This document shows positions 22,640-34,728 of a stretch of 64,000 bases of DNA, piece by piece; positions within the stretch are counted from its first letter, which is position 1; every line of letters starts with the position of its first letter. The notes below the pieces were generated by a model, which saw only the letters and a list, made by a program, of their open reading frames with translations, searched no databases and was not told the DNA's origin. Source of the stretch: Bacillus massilioanorexius (GTDB lineage: Bacteria > Bacillota > Bacilli > Bacillales > DSM-1321); contig NZ_CABKRX010000065.1 of the NCBI RefSeq assembly GCF_902374955.1, forward strand, positions 14,844-78,843, read 5' to 3'. A program made the translations under genes and the position numbers.

Positions 22640-23528
22640 TGCCAGGTTCCTTTCTATTCTTCATCTCCCTATGAGTTACAGTAGTATGATAATCTTCTTT
22701 AAAATAATTTCCTAAGTATTCTGCGAGTGCAACTGAACGATGTTGTCCCCCAGTACACCCAATAGCAATAACAAGTTGAGCTTTACCTTCTCTTTTATAG
22801 AAAGGTAGCATAAAGCTTAACAAATCTGTTACTTTTTCAATAAATTTTTGCGTTTCTGTCCATTTAAGAACATAGTTTGCAACTTCCTCATCCTGCCCCG
22901 TTTTAGGCCTCATATGTTCAATATAATAAGGATTTGGTAAGAAACGCACATCAAATACCGTATCTGCATCAATTGGAAGTCCGTGTTTAAAACCGAAGGA
23001 CATGATATTTACCGAAAACTCCGGTCGATTATTAGAGGAAAATTGTTTCAAAATCTTTTCACGAAGTTCACGTGGTTTCATTTGTGAAGTATTGTAAATA
23101 ATTTGCGCCCTTCCTTTTAACTCTTCAAGCATGTTTCTTTCCATTTGAATACCTTCAAGGGGCAGTCCTATAGGAGCTAAAGGGTGTGTTCTTCTTGTTT
23201 CTTTATATCGTCGAACAAGTGCGGAATCATCAGCTTCTAGGAAAAGTATTTGTGGCTTAATCCACGTTGTTTCTGTCATTTCATCTAAAGCCTTTGATAA
23301 ATGCTCAAAAAACTCCCTTCCACGTAAGTCCATCACTAATGCGACTTTACTCATTTTATTTCCGGATTCTTTCATTAACTCTAAAAATTTCGGAAGTAAG
23401 GTAGGGGGCAAATTATCCACACAAAAATACCCTAAATCTTCAAAGCTTTGAACGGCAACCGTTTTTCCAGCACCAGACATCCCTGTAATAATGACAAGTG
23501 ATATCTCTTTGTTAGATTCTGTAGTCAT
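22629..23528 (-). CDS. rapZ: RNase adapter / nucleotide-binding protein RapZ (YvcJ)
   Basis: 299 residues. Walker A is GMSGAGKT near residues 15-22, with [11 protein letters not shown] following. The C-terminal half has [14 protein letters not shown], the family's phosphosugar-binding region. In Bacillus YvcJ hydrolyses GTP and affects competence; in enterobacteria RapZ guides RNase E to GlmZ. The start follows GGGGGATATATC. It lies 21 bases after the Nudix gene. Confidence 0.94.
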   Translation of the reverse strand: MTTESNKEISLVIITGMSGAGKTVAVQSFEDLGYFCVDNLPPTLLPKFLELMKESGNKMSKVALVMDLRGREFFEHLSKALDEMTETTWIKPQILFLEADDSALVRRYKETRRTHPLAPIGLPLEGIQMERNMLEELKGRAQIIYNTSQMKPRELREKILKQFSSNNRPEFSVNIMSFGFKHGLPIDADTVFDVRFLPNPYYIEHMRPKTGQDEEVANYVLKWTETQKFIEKVTDLLSFMLPFYKREGKAQLVIAIGCTGGQHRSVALAEYLGNYFKEDYHTTVTHREMKNRKEPGNEK

Positions 23529-23549
23529 GATATATCCCCCATTCTTTTA

Positions 23550-24017
23550 TTAATTAGGATCTAATCGATATGATAGTAATTCAAAATCAGGTGTATAGGT
23601 GAATGTCCCATAAATAAGTCCATTACCGTGTACCATATAATCTAATATATGATAATCACCTTCAGCCATAGGTAAATTTTTTATTTCAGCGATTGGTTTC
23701 CATTCTAGTTTACCCTCTTCGCTTTCATCTAAATTATAGCCATCAAAATCTTTTGCTATAAAAGTAAACATCATCCATTCTGATTGCACAACATCATTTT
23801 CTTTCATTATAAACGTAAAAATGCCTTTGATGATTGGATTTTTTACATAAATGCCTGTTTCCTCTCTAAATTCCCGAACACAGGCATCCTTTACTGATTC
23901 TGCTGGCTCCATTTTCCCACCTGGAGCTACCCACCATCCTCGGCGTGGTTTTTGTAGCAACAACACCTGATCATCTTTTATTAAGACACAATTCGTAACA
24001 CGTTGCACGTTCCTCAC
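23550..24017 (-). CDS. Nudix hydrolase (YvcI-like)
   Basis: 155 residues. The Nudix box G-x5-E-x7-REVxEExG is present from GKMEPAESVKDACVREFREETGI onward (about residues 32-54), which supports Mg-dependent hydrolysis of a nucleoside diphosphate-linked substrate, identity unknown. It heads the yvcI-rapZ-yvcK-whiA-crh operon as in Bacillus. The start codon is GTG; either 24017 or the GTG three codons later (24008, behind GAGGTGAGG) could be used, and alignment length with YvcI favours 24017. Confidence 0.88.
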   Translation of the reverse strand: MRNVQRVTNCVLIKDDQVLLLQKPRRGWWVAPGGKMEPAESVKDACVREFREETGIYVKNPIIKGIFTFIMKENDVVQSEWMMFTFIAKDFDGYNLDESEEGKLEWKPIAEIKNLPMAEGDYHILDYMVHGNGLIYGTFTYTPDFELLSYRLDPN

Positions 24018-24503
24018 CTCAAATCAATTCCCTATAAGAAAAACCGTCCGGTTCTTTTTGGTTATTTACTTTCTTATCTTTTAAAAACGAAACTTGTTTT
24101 TATCAGTTATTGTCTCAATTTCATTCATATCATTATCTAGTACATGCGTGACTCTTTTAGTACCCTATCGGACTTTTTATGAGAAGTTCTATTTCATTTA
24201 TCACTGCAAATGAGATTTCTCTCTTTCTTTTAGCTTTAATGGTATAGATTAACAATACTTTTATCAGAAAACGCATTCAATATATTATACTATTTTTAAT
24301 GCTAATACGAAAGTTGGGCATTCCCAGCAAAACGCTAATAACTATTCCTTCTCTTACATTCATTGTACGATAAACGTAGGATAACAGCATCTTCTATGTA
24401 CCTTATATTTTTTGTCAATTTTCTTAATTATTAAAAATAACAATTAAAGATTATTCTCTCTATCATTCATGTGACATAATCCATGATATAAAATGTATTT
24501 AGT
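24018..24503. other. Gap between trxB terminator and yvcI; no gene
   Basis: No coding frame of note. A short palindrome AACCGTCCGGTT lies at 24042-24053, about 25 bases upstream of yvcI, and may be an operator or part of its leader. The rest is AT-rich and featureless. Confidence 0.5.
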
Positions 24504-24538
24504 AACAAAAAAAAGACATAGGCCATCACCTATGTCTT
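24504..24538 (-). terminator. Terminator after trxB
   Basis: Minus strand AAGACATAGGTGATGGCCTATGTCTT followed by TTTTTTGTTA forms a compact hairpin with 10-base arms and a T-run, about 125 bases past the trxB stop. Confidence 0.85.
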
Positions 24539-24662
24539 CAAATGAAAAATGCAAATAAAAGGGGGTCTAATTCATTTGTATTATACCCTTATTTTATTTC
24601 ATCAACATTACAGTGTAATTAAATGGAAATTACAGTTATTTCATTTAATTTATAAGAAATAT

Positions 24663-25667
<1,005 letters not shown>

Positions 25668-25741
25668 TCAAAAGGATAACCAATAGTATTCCCTACCTTC
25701 ATCCTATATAACAAATAAGTAAACGTCCAAAAATTTGCTTA

Positions 25742-27232
25742 TTATAGAAGGTTGTTCACACTATTTACATACTTTCGTAAAGACGAAAGAGATATGTTAT
25801 ATTTATCAGCTATTTCTTTTTGAGTAAATGGCTGTTCTAAATTTCTTCCCCAAGCATAGTCACATGCTGCTGCCCATGCCTTAGAATTTGTTAAAGGTAT
25901 TTCCTTATTCAATGCTTCAATACACAATGAAAACATCAGCTTATATAACTCTTCTTCTTTATGAGTAATAGGCTGATAATGATTAAATAATTGCTCCGCA
26001 ACTTCGTCCATATCAGATACAAATTGATCCTCTAATTGATTATGACAAATCAAATGCAAATAACTTTTTTCAAGATCCATTAAGCTATTCAACTTAATAA
26101 TAGGATGCTGCTCTATTTTCTTTTTTTGAGGACTATGCTTCAACAAAAACAATCCAAATAATCGTTCAACTTTTGATTCACTTTGTAATTTATGCAAAAT
26201 CATAGGGGTTTGCTGCTCATATCCATCTATATTAGAGATAATTTCCCCCCATGGTTCTAATCCTTCTTTCGCAGGATTCTGCTCCAAAACCTTTTTCCAA
26301 GCTCGTTTTGCACTTCTTTCTAGACCTAATTGATGGGCACAAGTAGATAACCAATAATAGAAGGTATCATCTCCATCGTATCCTACTTTTTCTAATTGTT
26401 TTAACCAGATATATGCCCATTCATATTCGCCTATTAATGCAAATGTGGCTCCTAATTTATACTGTTGTTCAGATAGAATCGGACGTACTTTCTTAAGTGC
26501 TTTTATAAGTTCTTGCACATTATCCTCTTCTTTTTCTAAATGATAAAACACAGCTAAATTACACAAAGCATGTAAATTACCAGGATTTTTTTCCAAGACC
26601 TCATACAATGTTGAAAAAGCTCGCTCATGATCCCCTAAATAAAAATGTGCTAAAGCTAAATTGTTATAGGCAAACCAAAATTCTGGATGGTCTTTAATCG
26701 TCGCATTTAGTACTTCTATCGCACTTTCATATTTACCTGCCTCTAATAGCTCCCTCGCTTTTTCTTGCTCGTTAATTAGAGAATCTTGTTCAAAGAGACT
26801 TTCCTCCGATTCATTATTTTCAAATGTAATTAAATCTAATAAATCCTCAGCATCATCTACAAATTGCCCATCTATTTCTTTTCTCAAATATTCATGTGCG
26901 TGTTTGTACGTTTCCTTAAACATTCCCAAATGGGCATAATTATTCGCAAGAAAATAATGACACTCATACATATATGGATCTAAATTAGTAATAATATTAT
27001 CTAGGATAGTATTGGAATGTGTATATTCACCTAAATCAGTACATACGATTGCAAGCTGACAAGCAATCATCGGCTCTAACGGTTCTAGTTCTTGAGCTCT
27101 TTCTAAATATTTCTTTGCTTTATATAAATCCTGCTGATGGTATGCTTTTAGGCCTTTGTTATAATAATATTCCCCCGTAGGGTGAAAAGAAAAAATCTTT
27201 GCTGTTTGACAAAACTTAGAGTCCTTACCCAT
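25742..27232 (-). CDS. Tetratricopeptide-repeat protein (YvcD-like)
   Basis: 496 residues made mainly of TPR helices: YYNKGLKAYHQQDLYKAKKYLERA (about 23-46), AKYESAIEVLN region, AYNNLALAHFYLGDHERAFSTLYEVLEKNPG and others. The last 45 residues, EQPFTQKEIADKYNISLSSLRKYVNSV, look like a helix-turn-helix. No signal peptide. The same gene sits between trxB and hisI in Bacillus; its function is unknown. The start follows GGAGGATTAC. Confidence 0.85.
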   Translation of the reverse strand: MGKDSKFCQTAKIFSFHPTGEYYYNKGLKAYHQQDLYKAKKYLERAQELEPLEPMIACQLAIVCTDLGEYTHSNTILDNIITNLDPYMYECHYFLANNYAHLGMFKETYKHAHEYLRKEIDGQFVDDAEDLLDLITFENNESEESLFEQDSLINEQEKARELLEAGKYESAIEVLNATIKDHPEFWFAYNNLALAHFYLGDHERAFSTLYEVLEKNPGNLHALCNLAVFYHLEKEEDNVQELIKALKKVRPILSEQQYKLGATFALIGEYEWAYIWLKQLEKVGYDGDDTFYYWLSTCAHQLGLERSAKRAWKKVLEQNPAKEGLEPWGEIISNIDGYEQQTPMILHKLQSESKVERLFGLFLLKHSPQKKKIEQHPIIKLNSLMDLEKSYLHLICHNQLEDQFVSDMDEVAEQLFNHYQPITHKEEELYKLMFSLCIEALNKEIPLTNSKAWAAACDYAWGRNLEQPFTQKEIADKYNISLSSLRKYVNSVNNLL

Positions 27233-27540
27233 GTAATCCTCCAGTATTAAAGTTGATTAACCTATGTATTATACCATAATTTTACGTTTGAATCACTGAA
27301 AAACCATCAAGTCCTTTCTAAACGTACCATTGTCTATAAATCATAGTTTAAGTGATAGCTCATCCAGAAAAATATGTAAATCTGACCTTTCCAGTTACTT
27401 CTCATACTTCTAAAAGATTGTTGCTTCAGATTAGCAAAAGAGGTTAACTGATTCAAGCGTAAAGTGCCGTATTCTGTGAGCAGCGGTCCTGCAGCAAAAA
27501 AGTCCCTTGTTAAAATCAACAGCAATCTAACAAGGTCTTA
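27233..27540. other. Gap between the his terminator and the TPR gene; no credible gene
   Basis: A 63-codon minus-strand frame (27334-27525) lacks a ribosome site and family likeness and is left out. No repeat or RNA could be supported. Confidence 0.5.
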
Positions 27541-27592
27541 TTAAAAAAGAAAACTTACTCACATATTATGGAAGTCATAAATGTAAGTAAGT
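27541..27592 (-). terminator. Terminator of the his operon
   Basis: Minus strand ACTTACTTACAT pairs with ATGTGAGTAAGT (12 bases, one G-U) across a 16-base loop and ends in TTTTCTTTTTTAA. It starts 15 bases after the hisI stop. Confidence 0.85.
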
Positions 27593-27606
27593 CTTTAATC
27601 AGCTCT

Positions 27607-28242
27607 TTATTTATTTAAATGTCTTTCTTTTAACACCGAGATAACGGTTGAAAGAGACAAATTTTGCTCTTTTAATAAAACGAAAAGATGGAACAAGAGA
27701 TCGGCGCTTTCCCATTTCAATTCATCATGATTTCGATTTTTCGCAGCAATAATAACTTCTGCAGCTTCTTCTCCAACCTTTTTTAGAATTTTATCTACAC
27801 CCTTTTCAAATAAGTATGTAGTATAAGATCCTTCTGGACGTTCCTGCTCTCTTTGTGAAATCAGCTCCTCCAGTTCATAAAGAAAATGAATATCCTCTTT
27901 ATCATCTAATGTTGACGAGTTCTTTTCAAATAATACCTTAGAAAAACAAGAAACAGTACCTGTGTGACAAGCTGGTCCTTTAGGATATACTTTTACCACT
28001 AGCGCATCTTGATCACAATCATATGAAATCGATTGAATGTCTTGCGTATGTCCACTTGTCTCACCTTTATGCCATAATTCCTGGCGGGAACGACTATAAA
28101 ACCATGTCTGTCCTGTTTCTATCGATTTGTTTAAAGATTCCTTATTCATATAAGCAAGGGTTAATACTTCTTTTGTAGTTACATCCTGTACAACCACTGG
28201 AATCAAGCCATTATCATCAAATTTAAGTTGTTCAACATTCAT
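27607..28242 (-). CDS. hisI: Bifunctional phosphoribosyl-AMP cyclohydrolase / phosphoribosyl-ATP pyrophosphatase
   Basis: 211 residues, a HisI-HisE fusion. The HisI half (about 1-105) has [26 protein letters not shown] and the zinc-site CDQDAL with GPACHTG. The HisE half (about 115-205) has the MazG-like [14 protein letters not shown] and [13 protein letters not shown]. It performs steps 2 and 3 of histidine synthesis. It is the last gene of the operon and overlaps hisF by 4 bases (ATGA). Confidence 0.96.
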   Translation of the reverse strand: MNVEQLKFDDNGLIPVVVQDVTTKEVLTLAYMNKESLNKSIETGQTWFYSRSRQELWHKGETSGHTQDIQSISYDCDQDALVVKVYPKGPACHTGTVSCFSKVLFEKNSSTLDDKEDIHFLYELEELISQREQERPEGSYTTYLFEKGVDKILKKVGEEAAEVIIAAKNRNHDELKWESADLLFHLFVLLKEQNLSLSTVISVLKERHLNK

Positions 28243-28997
28243 CGAACGTTCACTCCTTCTTGTTGTAAATATGATTTTACTTCTTTAACAGATGTTTCTT
28301 TATAATGAAAAATTGAAGCAGCTAATGCAGCATCTGCTTTCCCTTTCGTAAAGGCCTCCTTAAAATGCTCGGCATTTCCAGCACCACCTGATGCAATAAC
28401 AGGTACCGTCACGGCTTCGCTAACTGCCTTCGTTAGAATTAAATCAAAGCCAGATTTTTCACCATCACAATCCATGCTTGTAAGTAAAATCTCACCAGCA
28501 CCTCTATTTACCGCCTCTTTCGCCCACTCGATAACATCAAGACTTGTCTCACGTCTACCGCCATGTGTGAACACCCGCCAAGAGCCAAGTTTTTCATCAT
28601 ATTTTGCATCTATTGCTACGACAATACATTGTGCTCCAAAATATTGACTTCCCTCATTAATAAGAGATGGATTCTCAACAGCAGCTGTGTTTAACGATAC
28701 TTTATCTGCTCCAGCTCGTAAGATTCGTTTCATATCTTCTAAACTATTGATTCCCCCACCCACTGTAAAAGGAATAGCAAGCTGAGAAGCTACATCCTGA
28801 ACGACTTGCACCATCGTTTTTCTACCTTCATGAGAAGCAGAAATATCAAGAAAAACAAGCTCGTCGGCCCCTTCGCTGTCATAAAATTCCGCCAATTCAA
28901 CAGGATCTCCAGCATCTCTAAGACTTACAAATTGAACACCTTTTACAACGCGTCCTTCTTTCACATCTAAGCATGGAATGATTCGTTTCGTAATCAT
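28239..28997 (-). CDS. hisF: Imidazole glycerol phosphate synthase, cyclase subunit
   Basis: 252 residues, a TIM barrel. [14 protein letters not shown] carries the first catalytic aspartate (Asp11), and [14 protein letters not shown] the second (near residue 130). Phosphate loops are FTVGGGIN and [10 protein letters not shown]. With HisH it makes imidazole glycerol phosphate and AICAR. It overlaps hisI and hisA by 4 bases each, so the genes are translationally coupled. Confidence 0.97.
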   Translation of the reverse strand: MITKRIIPCLDVKEGRVVKGVQFVSLRDAGDPVELAEFYDSEGADELVFLDISASHEGRKTMVQVVQDVASQLAIPFTVGGGINSLEDMKRILRAGADKVSLNTAAVENPSLINEGSQYFGAQCIVVAIDAKYDEKLGSWRVFTHGGRRETSLDVIEWAKEAVNRGAGEILLTSMDCDGEKSGFDLILTKAVSEAVTVPVIASGGAGNAEHFKEAFTKGKADAALAASIFHYKETSVKEVKSYLQQEGVNVR

Positions 28998-29737
28998 TTT
29001 TCTTCACCACCTACACAATTCATTGCTTGTTGAACCGTAAAACGATTACTATAAATGGCTTTGCCTACAATCGATCCTGATACTCCAGAAGATTGAATAC
29101 TCGATAGCTGCTGAATATCTTCTAAACTACTAATTCCACCAGACGCAATCACACTTTTACCTGTTTCCAAAGCTAACTGCTCTGTTGCTCGAACGTTAGG
29201 ACCCGCTAAAGTACCATCAGTTGCTATATCGGTAAAAATAAATACTTCTGCCCCTGCTTCTGCCAACGTTTTTCCCAATTCAATCGCTGACACTTTAGAT
29301 GTCTCTAACCATCCGTGAGTGGCAACCATTCCATCTTTGGCATCTAAACCAATTGCAATGGATGACCCGTATTTTCTAAGCATTTCTTTAGTGAATTCAA
29401 CATCAGAAACAGCTACACTCCCTAAAATAACTCGTTTGATTCCGTTATTTAAATAAAAAAGAATATCCTCTTCTGTACGAATTCCTCCACCAATCTGAAC
29501 GTTCACACCTAATTCTTTTACTACTCGTATGACATGTTCATGATTGACACCACGACCTTCTTTCGCTCCATCCAGGTCGACCATATGAATCCATTTAGCT
29601 CCTTGCTCGACAAAGCTTTTTGCCATTTCAAACGGACTATCGCCATAAACCGTTTCTTGATTATAATCACCTTGTAAGAGGCGAACGCATTTTCCACCTC
29701 TCATATCAATTGCTGGATAAATTGTAAATGCACTCAT
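28994..29737 (-). CDS. hisA: ProFAR isomerase
   Basis: 247 residues, a TIM barrel related to His[16 protein letters not shown] contains the catalytic aspartate, [12 protein letters not shown] and [13 protein letters not shown] are the phosphate-binding loops, and [14 protein letters not shown] holds the second acid. It opens the ribose ring of ProFAR (Amadori rearrangement). Overlaps of 4 bases with hisF and hisH. Confidence 0.97.
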   Translation of the reverse strand: MSAFTIYPAIDMRGGKCVRLLQGDYNQETVYGDSPFEMAKSFVEQGAKWIHMVDLDGAKEGRGVNHEHVIRVVKELGVNVQIGGGIRTEEDILFYLNNGIKRVILGSVAVSDVEFTKEMLRKYGSSIAIGLDAKDGMVATHGWLETSKVSAIELGKTLAEAGAEVFIFTDIATDGTLAGPNVRATEQLALETGKSVIASGGISSLEDIQQLSSIQSSGVSGSIVGKAIYSNRFTVQQAMNCVGGEEK

Positions 29738-30369
29738 GCCTTCACCTTCTTTTCAACTAACTCAATAAAATTCGCTAATAATTGCATTCCTAATTCACTG
29801 CTTTTCTCTGGATGAAACTGCATTCCCATTACATTTTCTTTCCCTACAATTGCAGGTACTTCTTCGTAATAGTTAGTTGTTGCAATAAATACTTCAGGAT
29901 CATTACTTTGTAAATAATAAGAATGGACAAAGTAAACAAAGTCTTCTTGACAATTAGCTAAAATAGCTGCATTTCTCTTAAAATGTAATCTATTCCAGCC
30001 CATGTGAGGCACTTTATATGTTTCACCACTTGGGGTTTCCCCACTAAAACGAACAATTTTTCCTGACAATAAAGATAGGCCCTCACTGTAGCCGTTTTCA
30101 TCACTTTCATCAAATAAAAGCTGCATTCCTAAACAAATTCCTAACAAGAGACCCCCACTATTTGTATACTGTTTAATAAATACATCTAATTCTTTCTCTT
30201 TTAAAAGAGTCATAGCATCCTTGAAGGAACCGACACCTGGAAGTATCAAACCATCTGCTTTTTGTAACTCAGCTACCTGATCAGAAATAAAATATTGGAC
30301 GTCTAAACGCTCTAATGCCTTACTCACACTAAAGAGATTTCCCATCCCGTAATCAATAATACCAATCAT
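29734..30369 (-). CDS. hisH: Imidazole glycerol phosphate synthase, glutaminase subunit
   Basis: 211 residues, a class I glutamine amidotransferase. The nucleophile is Cys in [12 protein letters not shown], the His-Glu pair is in [13 protein letters not shown], and the N-terminal [12 protein letters not shown] is typical. It channels ammonia to HisF. It overlaps hisA by 4 bases and directly abuts hisB. Confidence 0.97.
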   Translation of the reverse strand: MIGIIDYGMGNLFSVSKALERLDVQYFISDQVAELQKADGLILPGVGSFKDAMTLLKEKELDVFIKQYTNSGGLLLGICLGMQLLFDESDENGYSEGLSLLSGKIVRFSGETPSGETYKVPHMGWNRLHFKRNAAILANCQEDFVYFVHSYYLQSNDPEVFIATTNYYEEVPAIVGKENVMGMQFHPEKSSELGMQLLANFIELVEKKVKA

Positions 30370-30957
30370 TTATAGCATTCCTTTCGATGAAGGAATTCCT
30401 TTTACTCTCGGATCAATCGTCGTCGCTTCATCTAAAGCCCTAGCCAGTGCCTTAAAAATAGCTTCGATAATATGGTGCGTATTTTGACCATAGTGAACGA
30501 TAACATGAAGATTCATTCTCGCTTCCAAAGCCAACTTCCATAAAAATTCGTGCACTAACTCTGTATCAAATGTTCCTACCTTTTGAGCTGGAAGCTCGGC
30601 ACGAAATTCTAAATGTGGTCGATTGCTTAAATCAACGACAACTTGCGCTAGTGTTTCATCCATTGGTACAAAAGCATTTCCGTACCGTTTAATACCCTTT
30701 TTATCACCTAATGCTTGAACAAGTGCCTGCCCCAAACATATTCCAATATCCTCTGTTGTATGATGGTCATCTACATCAATATCGCCTTTTGCTTTAACAT
30801 CCAGATTATAATGACCATGCTTTGTAAATAAGTCGAGCATGTGATTCATGAAAGGAACCCCTGTATCAATTTTTGAAATTCCTTCCCCATCTATTTCAAA
30901 ACTTAAATTCACTTCCGTTTCACCCGTTTTGCGATAAATCTTTCCTTCTCGTTTCAT
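30370..30957 (-). CDS. hisB: Imidazoleglycerol-phosphate dehydratase
   Basis: 195 residues from ATG 30957, behind AAGGAGAAG; the frame to 30978 is a leader in the hisD gap. The two metal-binding histidine clusters are visible: DDHHTTEDIGI and TELVHEFLWKL/NTHHIIEAIFKA. It dehydrates imidazole glycerol phosphate to imidazole acetol phosphate with Mn. It is the stand-alone dehydratase; no phosphatase domain is fused. Confidence 0.97.
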   Translation of the reverse strand: MKREGKIYRKTGETEVNLSFEIDGEGISKIDTGVPFMNHMLDLFTKHGHYNLDVKAKGDIDVDDHHTTEDIGICLGQALVQALGDKKGIKRYGNAFVPMDETLAQVVVDLSNRPHLEFRAELPAQKVGTFDTELVHEFLWKLALEARMNLHVIVHYGQNTHHIIEAIFKALARALDEATTIDPRVKGIPSSKGML

Positions 30958-30980
30958 CAGCAGCTTCTCCTTCAGCATTC

Positions 30981-32246
30981 TTATTTTTTACGAATATCAA
31001 TGGCTCTAGCATGTGCCTCTAAGCCTTCCAATCTAGCAAAGGCAGCAATTTTATCTGCATTTTTTTCAAAATCTGCCTGACTGTACATAATAATGCTCGA
31101 TTTCTTTTGGAAATCATCTACATTTAAAGGACTTGAAAAACGGGCTGTACCATTTGTAGGTAATACATGGTTTGGACCTGCAAAGTAATCTCCTACTGGT
31201 TCCGAGCTATATCTCCCTAGAAAAATCGCACCTGCATGGCGTATCTTACCTAATATTGACATGGGTTCTTCTACAATCACCTCTAAATGTTCTGGGGCAA
31301 TTTCATTTATTGCTTCAATGGCTTCATCTATCGTTTCTGTTACTATCACTCTTCCATAATCCTCTATAGATTTTCTCGCAATATCCTGTCGTGGTAATTT
31401 AGCAAGCTGTTCTTCAACCTGTTTAACCGTTTCTTCTGCTAATTTCATCGAACTAGTAACCAATACACTACAAGCTCTAGTATCGTGTTCAGCCTGTGAA
31501 AGTAAATCTGCTGCTACTTCAGCTGCAATGGCCGTGTCATCAGCTAATACCGCTATTTCACTTGGACCTGCAATCATATCAATGTCTACATCTCCAAACA
31601 CTTCTCTTTTCGCTAAAGCAACGTAAATATTACCTGGTCCAGTTATTTTATCTACTTTTTTAATACTTTCCGTTCCATATGCCAGCGCTGCTATCGCCTG
31701 TGCTCCACCGACCTTGTATATTTCAGTAACACCTGCAATAGAGGCTGCAGCTAACACAGAAGCTGGTAATGAGCCATCTTTTCCAGGAGGACAAACCATT
31801 ACAATTCTTTTCACTCCCGCTACTTTCGCTGGCATCACATTCATAAAAACGGAAGATGGATATGCTGCCGTTCCACCTGGCACATACAAACCTACCGAAT
31901 CAAGAGGTGTGATCTTTTGTCCAAGAATCGTTCCGGATTCCTCAGTATTCATCCAAGAATTTCTTCGTTGCTTTTGGTGAAAACTTTCTATGTTTTGAGC
32001 TGCTTCTTTCATAATCGTTAAGATACTGTGATCCATTGTCTTTACAGCTGCTTCTATCTCATCTTCCGTAACCACAAAACTTTTCAGCTCTACTTGATCA
32101 AATTCTTTCGTATAAGCAAATAAAGCCTCGTCTCCTTGTTCTCGAACAGTAGAAATAATCTTTCGAACAGTTTCTCTTTGTTCAGCTGTCCCTGAATCTA
32201 CTGATCTTTTTAAAGATAAATTAGGTGTACGCTTCTCAATTTTCAT
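30981..32246 (-). CDS. hisD: Histidinol dehydrogenase
   Basis: 421 residues from ATG 32246, behind ACGGGGAAT; the longer frame overlaps hisG. Zinc and catalytic residues are in [11 protein letters not shown] and the [11 protein letters not shown] block, with the signature around [21 protein letters not shown]. It oxidises histidinol to histidine in two NAD-dependent steps. Gaps are 34 bases to hisG and 23 to hisB. Confidence 0.96.
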   Translation of the reverse strand: MKIEKRTPNLSLKRSVDSGTAEQRETVRKIISTVREQGDEALFAYTKEFDQVELKSFVVTEDEIEAAVKTMDHSILTIMKEAAQNIESFHQKQRRNSWMNTEESGTILGQKITPLDSVGLYVPGGTAAYPSSVFMNVMPAKVAGVKRIVMVCPPGKDGSLPASVLAAASIAGVTEIYKVGGAQAIAALAYGTESIKKVDKITGPGNIYVALAKREVFGDVDIDMIAGPSEIAVLADDTAIAAEVAADLLSQAEHDTRACSVLVTSSMKLAEETVKQVEEQLAKLPRQDIARKSIEDYGRVIVTETIDEAIEAINEIAPEHLEVIVEEPMSILGKIRHAGAIFLGRYSSEPVGDYFAGPNHVLPTNGTARFSSPLNVDDFQKKSSIIMYSQADFEKNADKIAAFARLEGLEAHARAIDIRKK

Positions 32247-32280
32247 AGCTATTCCCCGTTTCTTCAGCTCATTATGATCT

Positions 32281-32907
32281 CTATTGAATAACATCTGCTA
32301 GGCGATTTACTAAGTCTGAAATACGCTTCTCTTTAATTCGATAGGAAACTGGATTAGCAATTAATCGTGAAGTAACATCTGCGATTTTTTCATATTCTAC
32401 TAACCCATTTTCTTTTAATGTCTGTCCAGAGGAAACAATATCAACAATTCGCTCAGCTAATCCAATAAGCGGTGCTAACTCAATAGAACCGTTCAGCTTA
32501 ATAATCTCTACTTGTTCTCCCTGCTCTCGGAAAAAACTAGACGCAACGTTCGGGTATTTACTCGCGACCTTAGGAGCTACATCACTAAGCTTCGTTTCTG
32601 GTAAACCAGCGACAGCTAAATAACATGCACTAATTTTCAAATCTAACAGCTCATAAACATCACGATCTTCCTCCATCATGACATCTTTACCAGCAATACC
32701 AATATCCGCTACACCCTGTTCAACATAAGTAGCTACATCCATTGGTTTCGCTAAGATAAATCGGATGTTTTCTTCTTCCACTTCTAAAATTAATTTACGA
32801 TTGTCATCAAATTCAGGAGGAAGCTGAAATTTGGCCGCTCGTAATAAATCCGCTGCCTCTTCAAAAATTCTTCCTTTAGGCATAGCTATGGTCAAAAAAT
32901 CATTCAT
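32281..32907 (-). CDS. hisG: ATP phosphoribosyltransferase, short form
   Basis: 208 residues, the short HisG that lacks the C-terminal regulatory domain and needs HisZ. Motifs: [12 protein letters not shown] at the N-terminus, [21 protein letters not shown], and the PRPP loop near [16 protein letters not shown]. It catalyses the first, feedback-inhibited step of histidine synthesis. Its start lies 8 bases inside the hisZ end, matching the need for equal amounts of the two subunits. GAAAGGAGC precedes the ATG. Confidence 0.97.
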   Translation of the reverse strand: MNDFLTIAMPKGRIFEEAADLLRAAKFQLPPEFDDNRKLILEVEEENIRFILAKPMDVATYVEQGVADIGIAGKDVMMEEDRDVYELLDLKISACYLAVAGLPETKLSDVAPKVASKYPNVASSFFREQGEQVEIIKLNGSIELAPLIGLAERIVDIVSSGQTLKENGLVEYEKIADVTSRLIANPVSYRIKEKRISDLVNRLADVIQ

Positions 32908-34087
32908 AGGATGTTTGCTCCTTTCTGCTACCTATTAAATACTGAACAGTTTGAAAACTTTTCGTAAAGGCATCCACATCATCTACTCCACTAATATCCT
33001 GCAGTACAACAAGATCTCCGTTATCTCGTAGATTTTTGGCTAATAAAATAGCTTCTTTTCTATTTTCTTTACTATACAAAATACACTTGATATCATTGCA
33101 TTCTTCAAGTTCACCTAACGCTTCTAATAAACGATCAGCCATAATCGCAAAGCCTGTTGCAGGCGATTGCCATCCAAATTTATTTAATAAATTATCATAT
33201 CTCCCACCATTTCCAATTGGTAAACCTACATGATTGGTGTACACTTCAAATAAAATCCCCGTATAATAGCTCATATGACTTACTAATGTTAAATCAAAGC
33301 TTACATAGGCTTGGACATCGTATTCTTTTAACTGATGCCATAACGCTTCAAGTTCTTCAATGGCATGGATGCCAATCTCATTTTCAAGGATGCTTTTCCC
33401 TAATTGAAAGATTTCTTCTGTACCTCTAAGATTGAGCAACGTTAGTATTCTTTGTTTATCAATTGAGGATAGATGCAAAGATTTTACATGTTCACGAAAA
33501 CCTACATAGTTTTTTTCGAATAAGAATTTACGACATTGTTCTGCCCTTTCTTCATTACCCAAAATATGAAGAAATAATTCCTGAACAAAACCAATGTGAC
33601 CAATCGAAACTTTGAATTCTTTTAAACCAGCTGCTTGTAATGTAGAAATTAAAAGCGCAATAGATTCCGCATCACCACTAACACCAGAATTGCCAATACA
33701 TTCAACACCTATTTGTTCGAACTCTGCTGGTCTTCCTCCTTCTCTTTGCTGAGCTCGAAAAACCTTGGCCGAGTATGCAAGTCGAAGTGGAATTCTGTTT
33801 TTTAAAAGCTTTGAAGCTGCGACACGAGCAATAGGAGCTGTCATATCAGGACGCAAAACGAGAGTGTGAGCTTGCTGATCTAATAGCTTAAATAATTGTT
33901 GGTCATGAATAGCAGATGCTTCTCCTACCGTTTCATAATATTCAAGAGCTGGAGTTTCAATCATTTGATAACCCCAACTCGTTATTTCTTGTAACATTTT
34001 ATTACGAATTTTATTTTTTGCTTCATATAGCAGTGGAAGAGTATCCCTCATTCCTAGTGGCTTTTCAAACATGAATAACTTCGTCAT
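32900..34087 (-). CDS. hisZ: ATP phosphoribosyltransferase regulatory subunit
   Basis: 395 residues from ATG 34087, behind GAGGTGAGGGG. It is a paralogue of histidyl-tRNA synthetase with class II motifs ([46 protein letters not shown]) but no anticodon-binding domain of normal length. It binds histidine and forms a hetero-octamer with short HisG. It is the first gene of the operon hisZ-G-D-B-H-A-F-I. Confidence 0.93.
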   Translation of the reverse strand: MTKLFMFEKPLGMRDTLPLLYEAKNKIRNKMLQEITSWGYQMIETPALEYYETVGEASAIHDQQLFKLLDQQAHTLVLRPDMTAPIARVAASKLLKNRIPLRLAYSAKVFRAQQREGGRPAEFEQIGVECIGNSGVSGDAESIALLISTLQAAGLKEFKVSIGHIGFVQELFLHILGNEERAEQCRKFLFEKNYVGFREHVKSLHLSSIDKQRILTLLNLRGTEEIFQLGKSILENEIGIHAIEELEALWHQLKEYDVQAYVSFDLTLVSHMSYYTGILFEVYTNHVGLPIGNGGRYDNLLNKFGWQSPATGFAIMADRLLEALGELEECNDIKCILYSKENRKEAILLAKNLRDNGDLVVLQDISGVDDVDAFTKSFQTVQYLIGSRKEQTSYE

Positions 34088-34471
34088 TCCCCTCACCTCT
34101 TAAAGAATATTCTGATATATTAATCGTACCCTAATTCATCAACATTATCACTTAATTCACCAAAACACTTTAGTTCGCTAATATACTAAAACATAAAGTT
34201 ATTAGTAGTGTACTCTTCTTGCAATTGTTCGTCAAGAGGGATACTTGTCTTAAATTCCCTTTTCTATTAAAACAAAGGCGCATGCTCCTTCTTGCTAGTA
34301 AGGAACATCCTATAGACCTCAGCCAACATAAGACGGTTCCGACCAGAAAGTTATTCCTTAACCTTCTAATCGGATTGGCTTATAATCCTGAGGAAGTACC
34401 GTTGAAGCTGGACTTCAACATATTCGGAAAATAAGTTTTTCACATGTATAGGTTTTTATCATTTCCTAAAC
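34088..34471. other. his operon upstream region; no credible gene
   Basis: No T-box leader could be found. A spaced palindrome with arms TTTAGT and ACTAAA lies at 34169-34190, about 85-100 bases upstream of hisZ, and may be a repressor site. A 71-codon plus-strand frame at 34219-34434 has no ribosome site or family likeness; its base composition is a little higher in GC than its surroundings, so it may be a fossil, but I cannot name it. Confidence 0.45.
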
Positions 34472-34517
34472 AAAAAGGTGTCTACAATATGATTTTGTAC
34501 CACATTGTAGACACCTT
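34472..34517 (-). terminator. Terminator after the yvoD-ppaX-acyltransferase operon
   Basis: AAGGTGTCTACAAT pairs with ATTGTAGACACCTT (14-base arms) across a 15-base loop; on the minus strand TTTTTGTTTAGG follows. It lies about 210 bases past the acyltransferase stop. Confidence 0.75.
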
Positions 34518-34556
34518 ACGTATTCCGAATATATTGAATACAATCATTATTTCATT

Positions 34557-34700
34557 GGAAGTTTTTACATACTTTGTTCCCTATACACTATTATTGGAGA
34601 TGGGCTGAGGTGAATTCCGCTCCAATCGACCTTTTTATGCTAAATATATATTCACCGAACATATATTTAAAAACAACAATCTTTTACAAAACTGTCTTTT
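34557..34700. repeat. Degraded copy of the MITE-like repeat
   Basis: Shares with the full copy at 50.9 kb a left end (GTTTTTACATACTTTGTT-like), an internal TTCCGCTCCA, CGACCTTTTTATGCT, and the right end AAAACAACAATCTTTTA. The GC-rich centre is deleted and the ends no longer match well. Confidence 0.55.
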
Positions 34701-34728
34701 GAGAAGATCAACACTGATATTGAATTGT

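Noticed and set aside
27334..27525. 63-codon minus-strand ORF after the TPR gene
   Set aside because: No ribosome binding site, no recognisable motif, and the composition is that of non-coding DNA; it lies between a gene start and the his terminator.
34088..34250. T-box or other amino-acid riboswitch before hisZ
   Set aside because: No specifier stem, no T-box sequence and no terminator/antiterminator pair were found in the leader.
34219..34434. 71-codon plus-strand ORF before hisZ
   Set aside because: No ribosome site or family likeness; kept only as a possible relic in the gap description.
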